A stretch of 33,753 nt of DNA from positions 1-33,753 of IMG/VR virus record IMGVR_UViG_3300027969_003548; one strand, given 5' to 3'. Position 1 is the first letter of the stretch, and each line of letters begins with the position of its first letter. This document shows, piece by piece, positions 8,062 to 16,655 of the stretch. The notes under the pieces are model-generated. The model was given only the letters and a program-made list of their open reading frames with translations. It had not been told where the DNA came from and ran no database searches. Both the position numbers and the translations under genes were made by a program. This DNA is from a virus.

Positions 8062-8787
8062 ATGAGAGCTAGGGAATTTATTACTGAATTATACTTCATG
8101 GGCAGTCCGTGTACTAAAGATTGTAGTGGTCACAAAGCGGGATACTCATGGGGCAAAGCACACGCTGGCAAAGAAGAATTCGGTCCTAGTCCTAGCTTTA
8201 ACAAAGGCACTTATCTAGCAAAGAACTATACTCCACGAGCACAAGGTGGCGGCAAAGTTAAAGGAACATTAAGTCAGAATCCTAATGCTGTAGCAAAACG
8301 TAATCGTCGGGCTCAACTAAAACCTGAACCAGTTGCTACTCCAGTAGCACAACCAGCAGCGGAAAAAGTTGACGAAGCAACTGGTGATAAAGATTTTGAT
8401 AGCATGATGGGTAAAATTACCAATCCAAATGCTCTTGCTGCTCATGCGCGAGACGAACGTGCAAGAAACGCTGACCACGAATTTTTACAGATGGGAGATC
8501 ATATATGGGCTCATTTGGAAAAGATAGGTAAACAAATTTTGAAGTCTCCAAGTCGTCTCGCATGGTATACCAATGCAATCAAAATAGGAGACTATGCTGC
8601 TATTGAAGATTGGTTAACAGAAGTATTACAAATTACTCCAGAGGCACTAGCAAAATTTGATGAATTGTGCTATGATTGGGGTAGACCTCTAACAGAATTC
8701 GTAGAATCTGTGCAGGAAGGCACGTTCAACCAGGACTACGTTCAACATTGGAAACGTTACAAAGCACATGCTGAAGGTAGTAATTAA
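8062..8787 (+). CDS. Conserved phage protein with capsid-targeting-like N-terminus
   Basis: A 241-residue protein. It starts MRAREFITE, matching the N-terminal tag of the proteins at 27296-31706 and resembling the capsid-targeting peptide of T4 internal proteins, with a possible cut after Glu9. Next comes SPCTKDCSGHKAGYSWGKAH, a Cys/His module, then a basic stretch (KRNRRAQLKP), a Pro/Ala linker, and a helical C-terminal half with several Trp. The ATG is 1 base after the preceding stop, with only a weak GTTAGG site, so translation is probably coupled. Being in a late-promoter unit fits a packaged protein. Confidence 0.7.
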   Translation: MRAREFITELYFMGSPCTKDCSGHKAGYSWGKAHAGKEEFGPSPSFNKGTYLAKNYTPRAQGGGKVKGTLSQNPNAVAKRNRRAQLKPEPVATPVAQPAAEKVDEATGDKDFDSMMGKITNPNALAAHARDERARNADHEFLQMGDHIWAHLEKIGKQILKSPSRLAWYTNAIKIGDYAAIEDWLTEVLQITPEALAKFDELCYDWGRPLTEFVESVQEGTFNQDYVQHWKRYKAHAEGSN

Positions 8788-8790
8788 CGC

Positions 8791-8819
8791 TTGACAATTA
8801 ATTCCTTGTTAGTTATAAT
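8791..8819 (+). promoter_or_regulatory. Consensus sigma70 promoter
   Basis: TTGACA (8791-8796), a 17-base spacer and TATAAT (8814-8819): both hexamers are perfect. It drives the gene at 8850, which has AGGTGATG as its ribosome site. Confidence 0.88.
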
Positions 8820-8849
8820 AGATATATTATCAATTAACTAGGTGATGTT

Positions 8850-9560
8850 ATGTATAATTTTCTACCTCGTAATAAGCCTTTCGCATATCGCAAACCAGTG
8901 AATAAAAAAATTCCCGTTGTAGTTAATTTAGTTCCAGCCGAACAAGTATGGGCAACTGCCGTCTATGCTGACCGTGTCAATGGCGGCCTTTACTTCAAAG
9001 AAACTCAGTACAAAGATGGCGAGGTAACACATGAGCCAAATCGCACGATTATGTATCGTGAATTGGATAGTGCCAATGTTAACAAAGCTATTACCGAAGC
9101 AGACTACGAAATGGGTAAACTTGCCCGTGACTGGCACAAAGGTCGTACATTAATGACTGCTATCAAGCGTCCATTGTCTGGCTTTGAAGATAACTTGGCT
9201 AAGGCTGCTGGCATGGACGAGTTTGCGTTAGAAGTACATAAATTAGAAATTGCTACAATTGCCAGTCAAATTCGTAGTTATCGCACAGGCGTTGTACATG
9301 AAGAACGTATGTGGGGTACTGATACTAGTCCACTGGCAGAAGTTGGTTCCAAGGTACAATGCCAAATTGAAGTCGTTAAAAAAATGTTCAGTCAGCAATA
9401 TAATTGTACCTTTGTTAGTGCTATTACAACTGATACTCGTAAGGTATTATCATTTGCATACAATCATGTATTAGATACTGGATCAATAGTTACAATCAAA
9501 GGAACAGTCAAAGCACACCGCGATGACTGCACTCAACTTAATCGTGTAAAGGTGTTATAA
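8850..9560 (+). CDS. Conserved phage protein with OB-like C-terminal domain
   Basis: A 236-residue soluble protein under a perfect sigma70 promoter. The N-terminal two-thirds is unrecognised, with a basic start and mixed helices. The last 70 residues (KVQCQIEVVKKMF, TTDTRKVLSFAYN, GSIVTIKGTVKAH, QLNRVKVL) look like the small beta-barrel module with a GTVKxH...LxRVKV ending that occurs at the end of many phage DNA-metabolism proteins. Its TAA overlaps the ATG of the gene remnant at 9560, which shows that the MGLDQY-family gene originally followed directly. Confidence 0.65.
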   Translation: MYNFLPRNKPFAYRKPVNKKIPVVVNLVPAEQVWATAVYADRVNGGLYFKETQYKDGEVTHEPNRTIMYRELDSANVNKAITEADYEMGKLARDWHKGRTLMTAIKRPLSGFEDNLAKAAGMDEFALEVHKLEIATIASQIRSYRTGVVHEERMWGTDTSPLAEVGSKVQCQIEVVKKMFSQQYNCTFVSAITTDTRKVLSFAYNHVLDTGSIVTIKGTVKAHRDDCTQLNRVKVL

Positions 9561-9601
9561 TGGGATTAGATCAATATAATTCGTCCAACCATGTAAGTTA
9601 G
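9560..9601 (+). pseudogene. Abandoned 5' end of the MGLDQY-family gene, cut off by endonuclease insertion
   Basis: From the ATG at 9560 the reading is MGLDQYN..., then a TAG at 9599-9601. The first six codons encode the same peptide as the intact gene at 10363, but 5 of 18 bases differ and every difference is synonymous. The TAATG overlap with the upstream stop is what an undisturbed operon junction in this genome looks like. I read this as the original start, displaced by the insertion of the homing endonuclease. Confidence 0.7.
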
Positions 9602-9609
9602 TATAAATA
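9602..9609 (+). promoter_or_regulatory. T4-type late promoter octamer at the endonuclease start
   Basis: TATAAATA ends on the first base of the ATG at 9609. Transcription would begin about 9615, where a second in-frame ATG lies, so a late transcript would be nearly leaderless. T4 homing endonuclease genes are often under late promoters. Confidence 0.5.
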
Positions 9610-10373
9610 TGTGTATGAAAACTACACCATACACATATTTGATAGGTTGGCCAGAGTTAGATCGTTGGTATTATGGATCTAGGTATGCTATAGGATGCGA
9701 TCCTTCTGAGTTTTGGGTAAATTACTTTACTTCAAGCAAACATGTTTTATCTTTTAGAGAACAACATGGAGAGCCTACTGTTAAAGTAATTAGAAAAATA
9801 TTTAATGATACAAAATCTGTTAGAATATGGGAGCAAAGAGTGTTAATGAAGTTAAATGTAGTAAATGATGATCGTTGGATCAACAGAACAGATAATATAG
9901 CAATAGCTCCGATGCTAGGTGAATTAAATGGAATGTTCGGCAAAATTGGCAAATTATCTCCTAGGTGGGGGTCTAAACATTCACATGCAACTAAAAAAGT
10001 AATAGGTGAAAAAAGTAAGTTAAAAAAAGAAAATATGCCAGAGGATTATAGTAAAAAAATGAGCAAAATTCAGACAGGAAGAAAACGAACTCAATCTACT
10101 AAAGATAATATAAGCGCATCATTGAAAGGTAGGACTTTCACCGAAGAACATAAAAGTAATATTAGTAAAAACCATGCCAATGTTGCTGGTGAAAAGAATC
10201 CATTTTCTGGAAAAACACATAGCGATGAACAGCGAGAAAAATGGAAAAAATCTCGTACAGGAAAAATTTGGATTAATAATGGTAGTAAGTCAACATTAGT
10301 TGATAGTAAAGAAATAGATAGTTATCTTAACAACGGATGGGCTAAAGGTAGGAGTAATAAAAATGGGTCTTGA
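9609..10373 (+). CDS. GIY-YIG-type homing endonuclease with NUMOD3-like motifs
   Basis: A 254-residue mobile endonuclease. YTYLIGW and RWYYGSRY stand for the GIY and YIG motifs, with the conserved Arg in GSRY and a candidate catalytic Glu in WEQRVL. The C-terminal half has DNA-binding repeats of the NUMOD3 type (STKDNISASLKGRTFTEEHK, and HSDEQREKWKKSRTGK) and a closing KIWINNG...NNGWAKGR module. Its last codons (AAT GGG TCT TGA) overlap and supply the new start of the gene at 10363. A start at 9615 is equally possible. It is inserted at the 5' end of a conserved gene, flanked by the old start at 9560. It is AT-richer than its neighbours. Confidence 0.85.
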   Translation: MCMKTTPYTYLIGWPELDRWYYGSRYAIGCDPSEFWVNYFTSSKHVLSFREQHGEPTVKVIRKIFNDTKSVRIWEQRVLMKLNVVNDDRWINRTDNIAIAPMLGELNGMFGKIGKLSPRWGSKHSHATKKVIGEKSKLKKENMPEDYSKKMSKIQTGRKRTQSTKDNISASLKGRTFTEEHKSNISKNHANVAGEKNPFSGKTHSDEQREKWKKSRTGKIWINNGSKSTLVDSKEIDSYLNNGWAKGRSNKNGS

Positions 10374-10785
10374 CCAGTATATGTATGTCGCAGCAAAAGC
10401 TGGTGCGTATGATGAATATTACGAAGATGAAAATTACGAAAAAGCAGACGATGATCCAACAAAACTTAGTAAACCACGCGAGTTGGGATACCGAAGAAAG
10501 CACCCGAATTTGCAGGGTTGGATGGAGCGATTGTGGCTAGAAAAAAATCCAGGTGCAGACGAAGAGACTGATTACGTGTTCAACGGCGTTGAGCTAGAGC
10601 TTACATGGGATGATTTAGATAGATTAGAAGCTGATGTTAAAGCTGGCAATCTACCAAAAACTCGAGGATTCTTTTTTGGTGATGACTCTGACGAGTTTTA
10701 CAAAAAAGAAGATTTAAATTTTATTAAAGCTGCTAAGGCAGAAGTATTCCTTGGTCTTAAAGTATTTTATAACTCAAGCTGGTGA
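10363..10785 (+). CDS. MGLDQY-family conserved phage protein
   Basis: A 140-residue protein of a family widespread in phages and bacteria with an invariant MGLD(M/Q)Y start. It shows ELGYRRKHPNLQGWMERLW, a TWDDLDRLEAD helix, LPKTRGFFFG and a closing KVFYNSSW. The function is unknown. The ATG lies inside the end of the homing endonuclease gene (11-base overlap). The first six codons are synonymous with, but not identical to, the remnant at 9560, so the protein is intact after the insertion. It is acidic and has no membrane segment. Confidence 0.8.
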   Translation: MGLDQYMYVAAKAGAYDEYYEDENYEKADDDPTKLSKPRELGYRRKHPNLQGWMERLWLEKNPGADEETDYVFNGVELELTWDDLDRLEADVKAGNLPKTRGFFFGDDSDEFYKKEDLNFIKAAKAEVFLGLKVFYNSSW

Positions 10786-10788
10786 TAT

Positions 10789-11082
10789 ATGAAATATCAA
10801 TTTATTGGATGGTGTGGCGATGGTATTCATGATAAGGTCTGGGTTTGTATTCAATTATCTTATGACCGTTGGCGTGGAAAGTATATAACTATCTGGGGTC
10901 GGCGCGGCAAAAGTTTACAAAGCAAAGTTATAGATGGTGCCACTGACTACGATATTGACACGTTGATTCGCAGCAAAGAAAGTAAATATGCAGAAATTCC
11001 ACAGGACAAACTACATGAAGTATATCCAGAATTTCAAGAAGATTTAGAAAAAACTATAGCATGGGCGTTATTAAAAGTATAA
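10789..11082 (+). CDS. WGR-like domain small protein
   Basis: A 97-residue protein starting 3 bases after the preceding stop, with GGTGAT as ribosome site. The core KVWVCIQLSYDRW...KYITIWGRRGKSLQSKVI matches the pattern of WGR domains (nucleic-acid-binding modules in PARPs and some phage proteins): an aromatic strand, then WGRRGK and a Gln/Lys strand. The C-terminal half is an acidic helical stretch. It lies just before the DNA ligase gene, which fits a nucleic-acid role. This is a fold-level call only. Confidence 0.6.
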   Translation: MKYQFIGWCGDGIHDKVWVCIQLSYDRWRGKYITIWGRRGKSLQSKVIDGATDYDIDTLIRSKESKYAEIPQDKLHEVYPEFQEDLEKTIAWALLKV

Positions 11083-11114
11083 AGTTATTTCACATAAAGG
11101 ACTCAGTAAATAAT

Positions 11115-12497
11115 ATGAATACGCAAGTAGACTATAGCTCGGAACAGTTCGTAGGAATCAAATTGGCAGCAGATTGGATCAGAGATCTTGAGAGTGACAA
11201 TAGTAGACTACATAAAGAATCAGTCATTGAAAAAGCTTTCATGGCAGCAAAGTTAGGTTCATCTAACGCTCAATGTTTTCTTTTCAATTGTTACCAAGCA
11301 TACAACCCCTATTATGTTTTTAATGTTAAAAAAGTTCCAGAAACAGATGGACTAATTGACAAACCTAATCCATGGCCTAAGTTTTGGGCCATGCTAGAAG
11401 GGTTACGCACACGCAGTGTATCGGGCAATGCCGCCCGTGATGCTATTGCAGATATGAGCCAACAGTTTGATACTATTGAATGGAATCAATTGTGTCGTAG
11501 GGTATTGATCAAAGATCTGCGCTGTGGCATTACTGAACGCACACTTAATAAAATTTTAGGTAAAACTGAATGGGCTATTCCTGTATTTGAGTGTCAGCTA
11601 GCAACAGATTCAAATAAGAATGTGTCTAAAATGAAAGGCGAAAAACGTCTTGAAGTCAAGCTAGATGGTGTTCGTGTATTAGCATTAGTAACAAAAAACA
11701 GTGTGCGATTGTTCAGTCGTAATGGCAAGCCGTTTGATAACTTTCCGCACATTGTAGCTGCCATTGAATCAGTAGTATTGAGTCTACGAACAATGATAGC
11801 ACAAACCTATTCAGGAGTTGTACTGGATGGCGAAATTATTGGCGCCAGCTTTCAAGCATTAATGAAGCAAGCTCAGCGTAAAACTAACGTTGATTCTACT
11901 GACATGGTGTATAGTGTTTTTGATTTTATTCCTTTAGATGATTTTGAGCGTGGATATTGGAATGCCCAACAATATAAACGACTAGAAGCATTAGAAAAAT
12001 TACGACCTATATTTGGCAATACTAATTGTATTAATATTATGGATGGCATCAATGTTGATCTTGATACATGTGAGGGACACAATCAACTGAAGCGTTACGC
12101 TAATGATGCTGTGGTGGCAGGATTTGAAGGCATCATGATTAAAGATATTGGTGCTCCGTATGAATGTAAACGTTCAAGTTTTTGGATGAAATGGAAGCCT
12201 GTTATTACTGTAGATTTAAATATAATTGGCTTTGAAGAAGGAACTGGTCGCAATGAAGGAAGACTTGGAGCCATAATCTGTGAAGGTGTTGATGATAATA
12301 AGACTATTAAAGTTAACGTAGGTGGTGGTCTTACTGATGAGAATCGTGATGAGTATTGGCTAAACAAAGATAATCTTATGGGTCATGTAGTTGAGATTGC
12401 TGCTGATGCTGTTACACAAAATCAAGACGGCACTTACAGTCTTAGATTTCCTAGATTTGTTAGATTCCGTGGCACTGAGCCCGGTGAGAAATTATAA
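11115..12497 (+). CDS. ATP-dependent DNA ligase
   Basis: A 460-residue T4/T7-type DNA ligase that seals nicks during phage replication, repair and recombination. Adenylation motif I is EVKLDGVR with catalytic Lys182. It is followed by LFSRNGK (Ia), VLDGEIIG (III), GFEGIMIKD (IV) and SFWMKWKP (V), then an OB-fold domain with NEGRLGAIICEG and a late RFPRFVRFR. A helical N-terminal domain of about 160 residues precedes, as in T4 gp30. The ATG at 11115 is chosen; an in-frame ATG at 11061 would overlap the previous gene and add an unlike tail. An AAAGGA site lies 14 bases upstream. Length is near the T4 enzyme (487 aa). Confidence 0.93.
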   Translation: MNTQVDYSSEQFVGIKLAADWIRDLESDNSRLHKESVIEKAFMAAKLGSSNAQCFLFNCYQAYNPYYVFNVKKVPETDGLIDKPNPWPKFWAMLEGLRTRSVSGNAARDAIADMSQQFDTIEWNQLCRRVLIKDLRCGITERTLNKILGKTEWAIPVFECQLATDSNKNVSKMKGEKRLEVKLDGVRVLALVTKNSVRLFSRNGKPFDNFPHIVAAIESVVLSLRTMIAQTYSGVVLDGEIIGASFQALMKQAQRKTNVDSTDMVYSVFDFIPLDDFERGYWNAQQYKRLEALEKLRPIFGNTNCINIMDGINVDLDTCEGHNQLKRYANDAVVAGFEGIMIKDIGAPYECKRSSFWMKWKPVITVDLNIIGFEEGTGRNEGRLGAIICEGVDDNKTIKVNVGGGLTDENRDEYWLNKDNLMGHVVEIAADAVTQNQDGTYSLRFPRFVRFRGTEPGEKL

Positions 12498-12508
12498 AGG
12501 AATTATTA

Positions 12509-12775
12509 ATGAAAGTAAAACGAAGAAAGTTTAACATTTTTGAGCAACTAGAACTAGCACATACAGATGCCACCGCGTCAGGCCCGGTTGAGGAATATGT
12601 ATTGACTCCAGAGGAATTCTATGAATTTAGTCTGGATGCCAAGAATCGGCCTGGCACAAGTTTTAGGGCTGTAAAGAATCGACCCAATGATGAACTTGGG
12701 GGCGATTGGTATTACCGTGGCGCAATTATAACTGTTGGCAAGACAAATAAACGAAATGACAAATCCGGAACATGA
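12509..12775 (+). CDS. Small hypothetical protein
   Basis: An 88-residue basic-ended protein with an AAAGGA ribosome site, starting 11 bases after the ligase stop. It shows YVLTPEEFYEF and a GGDWYYRGAIITVGKTNKRN end. The ends are basic and the middle acidic. It overlaps the next gene by 20 bases. The family is not recognised. Confidence 0.6.
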   Translation: MKVKRRKFNIFEQLELAHTDATASGPVEEYVLTPEEFYEFSLDAKNRPGTSFRAVKNRPNDELGGDWYYRGAIITVGKTNKRNDKSGT

Positions 12776-13151
12776 TGACCTTATTCGCCATTTGCGTGGA
12801 ATACAATACATTGTAATTAACACAAAGTATGGCGGGTTCGGTCTAAGCAAAGAAGCAAGACTCCTTTATCTAGAACGAGCAGGAATTGCCTATACTCTTG
12901 TCTCAGGACCAGATAGGCACACAGAGTCATTATACGGTCCACAGGTCGAAGTGAATGGAAATAATTGGCGTGATAATGATATTGCCAGAGATGATCCTAT
13001 ATTAGTTGATGTAATTCGCCAATTAGGTAGACAAGCCGATGGTAGTCATGCTAAACTAAAGATTGTAGAAGTGCCTGCTGGAGTTAAATGGAATGTTGCT
13101 GAGTATGACGGTCTAGAGTGGGTAGAAGAAGTACATAGAACTTGGAACTAA
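12756..13151 (+). CDS. Conserved phage hypothetical protein (YGGFGLS family)
   Basis: A 131-residue protein of a family common in large phages: IVINTKYGGFGLSKEA, a RDDPILVDVIRQLG segment, SHAKLKIVEVPAGVKW and a closing EYDGLEWVEEVHRTW. All these blocks are recognisable but the function is unknown. I use the ATG at 12756; a TTG at 12735 would add seven residues. It overlaps the previous gene. A CTAAATA element spans its stop codon (13148-13154) and could serve the next gene. Confidence 0.72.
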   Translation: MTNPEHDDLIRHLRGIQYIVINTKYGGFGLSKEARLLYLERAGIAYTLVSGPDRHTESLYGPQVEVNGNNWRDNDIARDDPILVDVIRQLGRQADGSHAKLKIVEVPAGVKWNVAEYDGLEWVEEVHRTWN

Positions 13152-13205
13152 ATACCTAATGATATTTGAATCAATAACTTTATTAACCGTGGTAAATAAT
13201 TAACT

Positions 13206-15131
13206 ATGTTCATGACCTATCTCATGTTTGCTGTGGCGTTATGTCTTAGCGTTATTGCAGAATTTTATTCTATTGTTGGTTTAGCTGCAATATTTGCTGG
13301 TGCTCCCATATCTATTATCACTATGGGAGTAGTGCTTGGAACGTCTAAGCTATCTATAATAGTCTGGCTTCACGAATTCTGGCAGCAAGTTAAATTGCCA
13401 ATGAAGATTTATCTTGTTTCGGCTGTATTGATTCTGATGTTTCTTACCAGCATGGGTATATTTGGATTCCTGAGTAAAGCACATATTGAACAAGTGGGTG
13501 TTGGGCAAGAGAATGCCGCGCAAATACAACGCATCACAGTAGAACTTAAACGACAAGCTGAAATCGTAGCTAAAGCTGAAGAAAGAGCAAAGACATTAGA
13601 AACATCTGGTACTGGTGCAGATGCTAATGTAAACAGTCAAATTCGCACAGAGCAAGAGCGTATTGATAGCACATTGGCCAGGGTGCAACCATCTATTGAC
13701 GAACAGCAAAAGATTATCGACGGTCAAACAAAACTATATAACGATCAAGTTGCTAAAATTGACGAGCAACTAGCACAATTACAAAAGTTTATTGATGCCA
13801 AAGAAGTGCGAAAAGCACAAGCTTTAGTTGGCGCTAACGCCGATGGAGAGTGGGGTGCAGGTACTGCAAGAGCAGTTACTAATTGGAAATCTGCCCGTGA
13901 AGCAGAACGTAACACGGTAATTGCTAAGTTGGCAGAAGCAAATAAAGATTCTACTATTCGGTCGGCTCGTGAAGAGATATCACGAATACGAAAGGCAGTA
14001 GAAACACAAATAGCTGAATCAAACAAGTTAATTGATCGTCTACGTAATCAATTGGGCAAAGGCGATACTGCTTCGGTTGAGGTGCTGGTAAATGAACAGC
14101 AAGAAAAGATAAAAACAGCCAATATAGAAATTGAAACACTGACACAAAAGAAGTATATGCTAGAAGTGGAATATCGTAAACTTGAAGTTGAAGTGGGACC
14201 TATAAAATACATTGCTGAATTAATATACGGCGATAGTACAGATCACACTACGTTAGAACGTGCTGTACGTTGGGTTATCATGTTAATTGTTGTTGTATTT
14301 GACCCATTGGCTGCCATGATGCTGTTGGCTGCAACAGAGAGCATGAAGTGGATGAGACCGGTGGTATCTGTTCCAGTTGCTATATCTACTCCAGCAGAGC
14401 CAGTTAAAGAAAAAAAATTAAAATATAAGCCTGGTGTTAAAAAACATAGAAGTCGTATATGGAAAAGAAAACGTAAAGAACCAGTTGTGTCAGCGCCTGT
14501 TGTAGAAAAAGTTAGTGTATATGAGCCAGATGATGGGCCGTTAACTGATGATCAAATTGCTCAGATAAGAAAAATAGCTAGCGAAGACTTACCAGTTGGT
14601 AATTTAAATTCTAAAACAGATCTATTTGAAGATATTAAACCTTATGGAAATGAACTGCAACAATACAACATGACATTATGGAAAAATGAAAATCCTGACA
14701 AAACATTTAGGGAATACATTGAGCAATTCAACGCAGGGTTAATACCAGAACTGCCATGGCAAAACATGGATCACATTAATAAATTAAATCTAAGTGATAG
14801 AGAATTGATTACTCTTAAACTAGGTCTTGAGGCAGACAATGATCCTAACACAGGTGAATTAAAAGGATTTGGAATAGAATTTCCTAATTCAGCAATAAAG
14901 GGAGATATGTTCTTGCGAGTTGATAATTTGCCAAGTGTGCTATATAAATTTAACGGCAACAACTGGATTAAAGTAAATAAAAATCTAAGCGATAGCTATG
15001 TATATGATGATGCTTACATTAATCATCTCATTGAAAAAATTGAGTCAGGTGAATATGATCCTGATTTGTTAAGTGATATTGAAAGAGAACGTATTTTAAA
15101 TAAACTTAACAATACTAAAAATCTAGGATAG
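13206..15131 (+). CDS. Large membrane protein with coiled coil, conserved in T4-like marine phages
   Basis: A 641-residue inner-membrane protein. The N-terminus has about three hydrophobic segments (residues 3-60 and 76-100). A long Glu/Lys/Gln/Ala coiled coil follows (about 105-330), interrupted by a peptidoglycan-binding-like block (VRKAQALVGANADGEWGAGTARAVTNW). A further membrane pair (WVIMLIVVVFDPLAAMMLLAA) sits near 355. The cytoplasmic tail is basic, then acidic, and includes IKGDMFLRVDNLPSVLYKFNG and YVYDDAYINHLIEKIESGEYDPDLL, a module seen at the end of such phage proteins. It could span the envelope, for example in lysis timing or exclusion, but no role is established. It is followed directly by clpX. 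Confidence 0.7.
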   Translation: MFMTYLMFAVALCLSVIAEFYSIVGLAAIFAGAPISIITMGVVLGTSKLSIIVWLHEFWQQVKLPMKIYLVSAVLILMFLTSMGIFGFLSKAHIEQVGVGQENAAQIQRITVELKRQAEIVAKAEERAKTLETSGTGADANVNSQIRTEQERIDSTLARVQPSIDEQQKIIDGQTKLYNDQVAKIDEQLAQLQKFIDAKEVRKAQALVGANADGEWGAGTARAVTNWKSAREAERNTVIAKLAEANKDSTIRSAREEISRIRKAVETQIAESNKLIDRLRNQLGKGDTASVEVLVNEQQEKIKTANIEIETLTQKKYMLEVEYRKLEVEVGPIKYIAELIYGDSTDHTTLERAVRWVIMLIVVVFDPLAAMMLLAATESMKWMRPVVSVPVAISTPAEPVKEKKLKYKPGVKKHRSRIWKRKRKEPVVSAPVVEKVSVYEPDDGPLTDDQIAQIRKIASEDLPVGNLNSKTDLFEDIKPYGNELQQYNMTLWKNENPDKTFREYIEQFNAGLIPELPWQNMDHINKLNLSDRELITLKLGLEADNDPNTGELKGFGIEFPNSAIKGDMFLRVDNLPSVLYKFNGNNWIKVNKNLSDSYVYDDAYINHLIEKIESGEYDPDLLSDIERERILNKLNNTKNLG

Positions 15132-15132
15132 T

Positions 15133-16326
15133 ATGGCAGAGAAAAAAATTGAGCATTGTTCATTTTGTGGTAAACATAAAAATTCAATAGGAACATTTAT
15201 TGTAGGTGAAGATGTTGCTATTTGTAATACTTGCGTCGAAGGCTGTGATAAATTAATAAAAAATAAACAAGGATCAGGAAAACTTATTTCGTCAGTGGAA
15301 ATACCAGATCCACATGATATTAAAGCATATCTTGATCAGTATGTTGTAGGACAAGATAGTGCCAAAGTGGTACTATCAGTGGCTATCACTAATCATTATA
15401 AACGTATAGGCAACATTAATAATCAGATTGATAAATCCAATATCTTAATTGTCGGACCAACCGGTACAGGCAAGACACTTTTAGCTAGTACGGTGGCAAA
15501 ATACTTAAATGTTCCTTTTGTTATAGCTGATGCTACTACCCTGACTGAAGCTGGTTATGTGGGTGATGATGTTGAATCAGTTATTTTAAGACTGTATCAA
15601 AATGCTGACTCTGATGTTGAGCGAACACAAAGAGGTATTATATTTCTAGACGAAGTGGATAAAATTGCTAGAAAAGGTGAAAGTGCTACTGTTAGCAGAG
15701 ACGTATCAGGTGAAGGTGTACAACAAGCTCTATTAAAACTAATTGAAGGCACAAAGATAAAGATTAGTCCAGTTGGTGGTCGTCGTAGCGAAACCACCGT
15801 GGAAATTGACACCACTAATATCTTATTCATTGCTGGTGGTGCTTTTGTTGGATTAGAAGGAATTATAAAAAATCGTGTTCAAGGCACAGCGATGGGATTT
15901 AATGCTGGTATTGCTAAATCAAAAATTTTAGAAAATAATATGGTTTCTCCTGATGATCTGGTAAAATATGGTATGATTCCTGAGTTTATTGGCAGATTTA
16001 GTAGCCTTGTGAATCTTCATGGACTAACTAAAGAACAATTAGTCAGTATTTTAACTGATGTCAAACACAATTATGTGGAACAATATCAGTGGTTATTTAA
16101 TCAGGATGGCGTTGAGCTTAGTTTTGAAAAAGATTCACTTAACTTAATAGCAGAACGGACTCTTAAAACAAAGACTGGTGCTCGCGGCCTACATACTGAA
16201 TTAGAGCGGATATTGCTTCCGCATATGTTTGATCTATCAAAGTATCGTAAGCAAAGTATACTATCTGTGGCAATTACGTCAAATTTAGTAAATACTCCAG
16301 CGACACTCGCAAGGGAGAATGAATGA
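15133..16326 (+). CDS. clpX: ClpX, AAA+ unfoldase of ClpXP
   Basis: A 397-residue full-length ClpX. The N-terminal zinc-binding domain has C9-x2-C12 and C31-x2-C34. The AAA+ domain shows Walker A GPTGTGKT (108-115), the substrate-gripping pore loop GYVG (141-144), Walker [10 protein letters not shown] (169-177), and sensor-type segments to IPEFIGRF and [11 protein letters not shown]. The loop that docks on ClpP is MGF (254-256) instead of the usual IGF, a conservative change. Phages rarely carry complete ClpX. Two ClpP-type genes lie at 24198 and 24845, so a phage ClpXP could form. The start follows the previous stop by 1 base, and the 3' end overlaps the bS21 gene (ATGA). Confidence 0.95.
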   Translation: MAEKKIEHCSFCGKHKNSIGTFIVGEDVAICNTCVEGCDKLIKNKQGSGKLISSVEIPDPHDIKAYLDQYVVGQDSAKVVLSVAITNHYKRIGNINNQIDKSNILIVGPTGTGKTLLASTVAKYLNVPFVIADATTLTEAGYVGDDVESVILRLYQNADSDVERTQRGIIFLDEVDKIARKGESATVSRDVSGEGVQQALLKLIEGTKIKISPVGGRRSETTVEIDTTNILFIAGGAFVGLEGIIKNRVQGTAMGFNAGIAKSKILENNMVSPDDLVKYGMIPEFIGRFSSLVNLHGLTKEQLVSILTDVKHNYVEQYQWLFNQDGVELSFEKDSLNLIAERTLKTKTGARGLHTELERILLPHMFDLSKYRKQSILSVAITSNLVNTPATLARENE

Positions 16327-16544
16327 AGCTTTATGGACATACAGTAATTGTCAATGATGGAAACGTTGAAAAGGCACTTAGAAAATTTAAGAAAAAGATA
16401 CAGGACTCAGGTTTATTAGACGAGCTACGGGCACGGGAGACCTATGAAAAACCTACTACCGTCCGCAAGCGTAAAGCCGGTGCCGCCAAGTCACGCTGGA
16501 AAAAGAAGCTCCGTGCCCAAGAACTTCCTAAGAAATTATATTAA
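16323..16544 (+). CDS. rpsU: Ribosomal protein bS21
   Basis: A 73-residue homologue of small-subunit ribosomal protein bS21. It has an N-terminal strand, then [25 protein letters not shown], the family hallmark [11 protein letters not shown], and a basic helix ending KKLY. bS21 binds near the 3' end of 16S rRNA, where mRNA Shine-Dalgarno pairing happens, and it exchanges on and off ribosomes. A phage copy could therefore bias initiation toward phage mRNAs; this is inference. The start overlaps the clpX stop (ATGA) with a strong AAGGGAGA site just upstream. Phage-encoded bS21 is known from Pelagibacter and freshwater phages. Confidence 0.92.
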   Translation: MKLYGHTVIVNDGNVEKALRKFKKKIQDSGLLDELRARETYEKPTTVRKRKAGAAKSRWKKKLRAQELPKKLY

Positions 16545-16581
16545 TTTTACCAAATAATATTAGTAGTTAATGATTTTATAG

Positions 16582-16621
16582 TATAATAAATACTATCGTA
16601 GGTGCCGATTATCGGGCTTAC
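16582..16621 (+). promoter_or_regulatory. Promoter-like element and leader hairpin before hsp20
   Basis: TATAAT (16582-16587) overlaps AATAAATA (16585-16592), a form of the NATAAATA phage element. No good -35 is seen. The expected transcript start is followed at once by a hairpin (16598-16621: outer stem GTAGG/CTTAC with one G-U pair, inner stem CCGA/TCGG, loop TTA). The ribosome site AAAGGAGA lies downstream, outside the hairpin. Confidence 0.5.
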
Positions 16622-16655
16622 AATATGTCACTTCGTTTAATTAAAGGAGAAAACA

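Noticed and set aside
9578-10380. Group I intron containing the homing endonuclease
   Set aside because: No in-frame exon junction fits a 5' exon ending in T and an intron ending in G, and the downstream gene has its own complete MGLDQY start, so splicing is not needed. A recoded insertion fits better.
16598-16655. ROSE-type RNA thermometer before hsp20
   Set aside because: There is a hairpin, but the AAAGGAGA ribosome site is outside it and no anti-SD strand with the ROSE pattern is seen.
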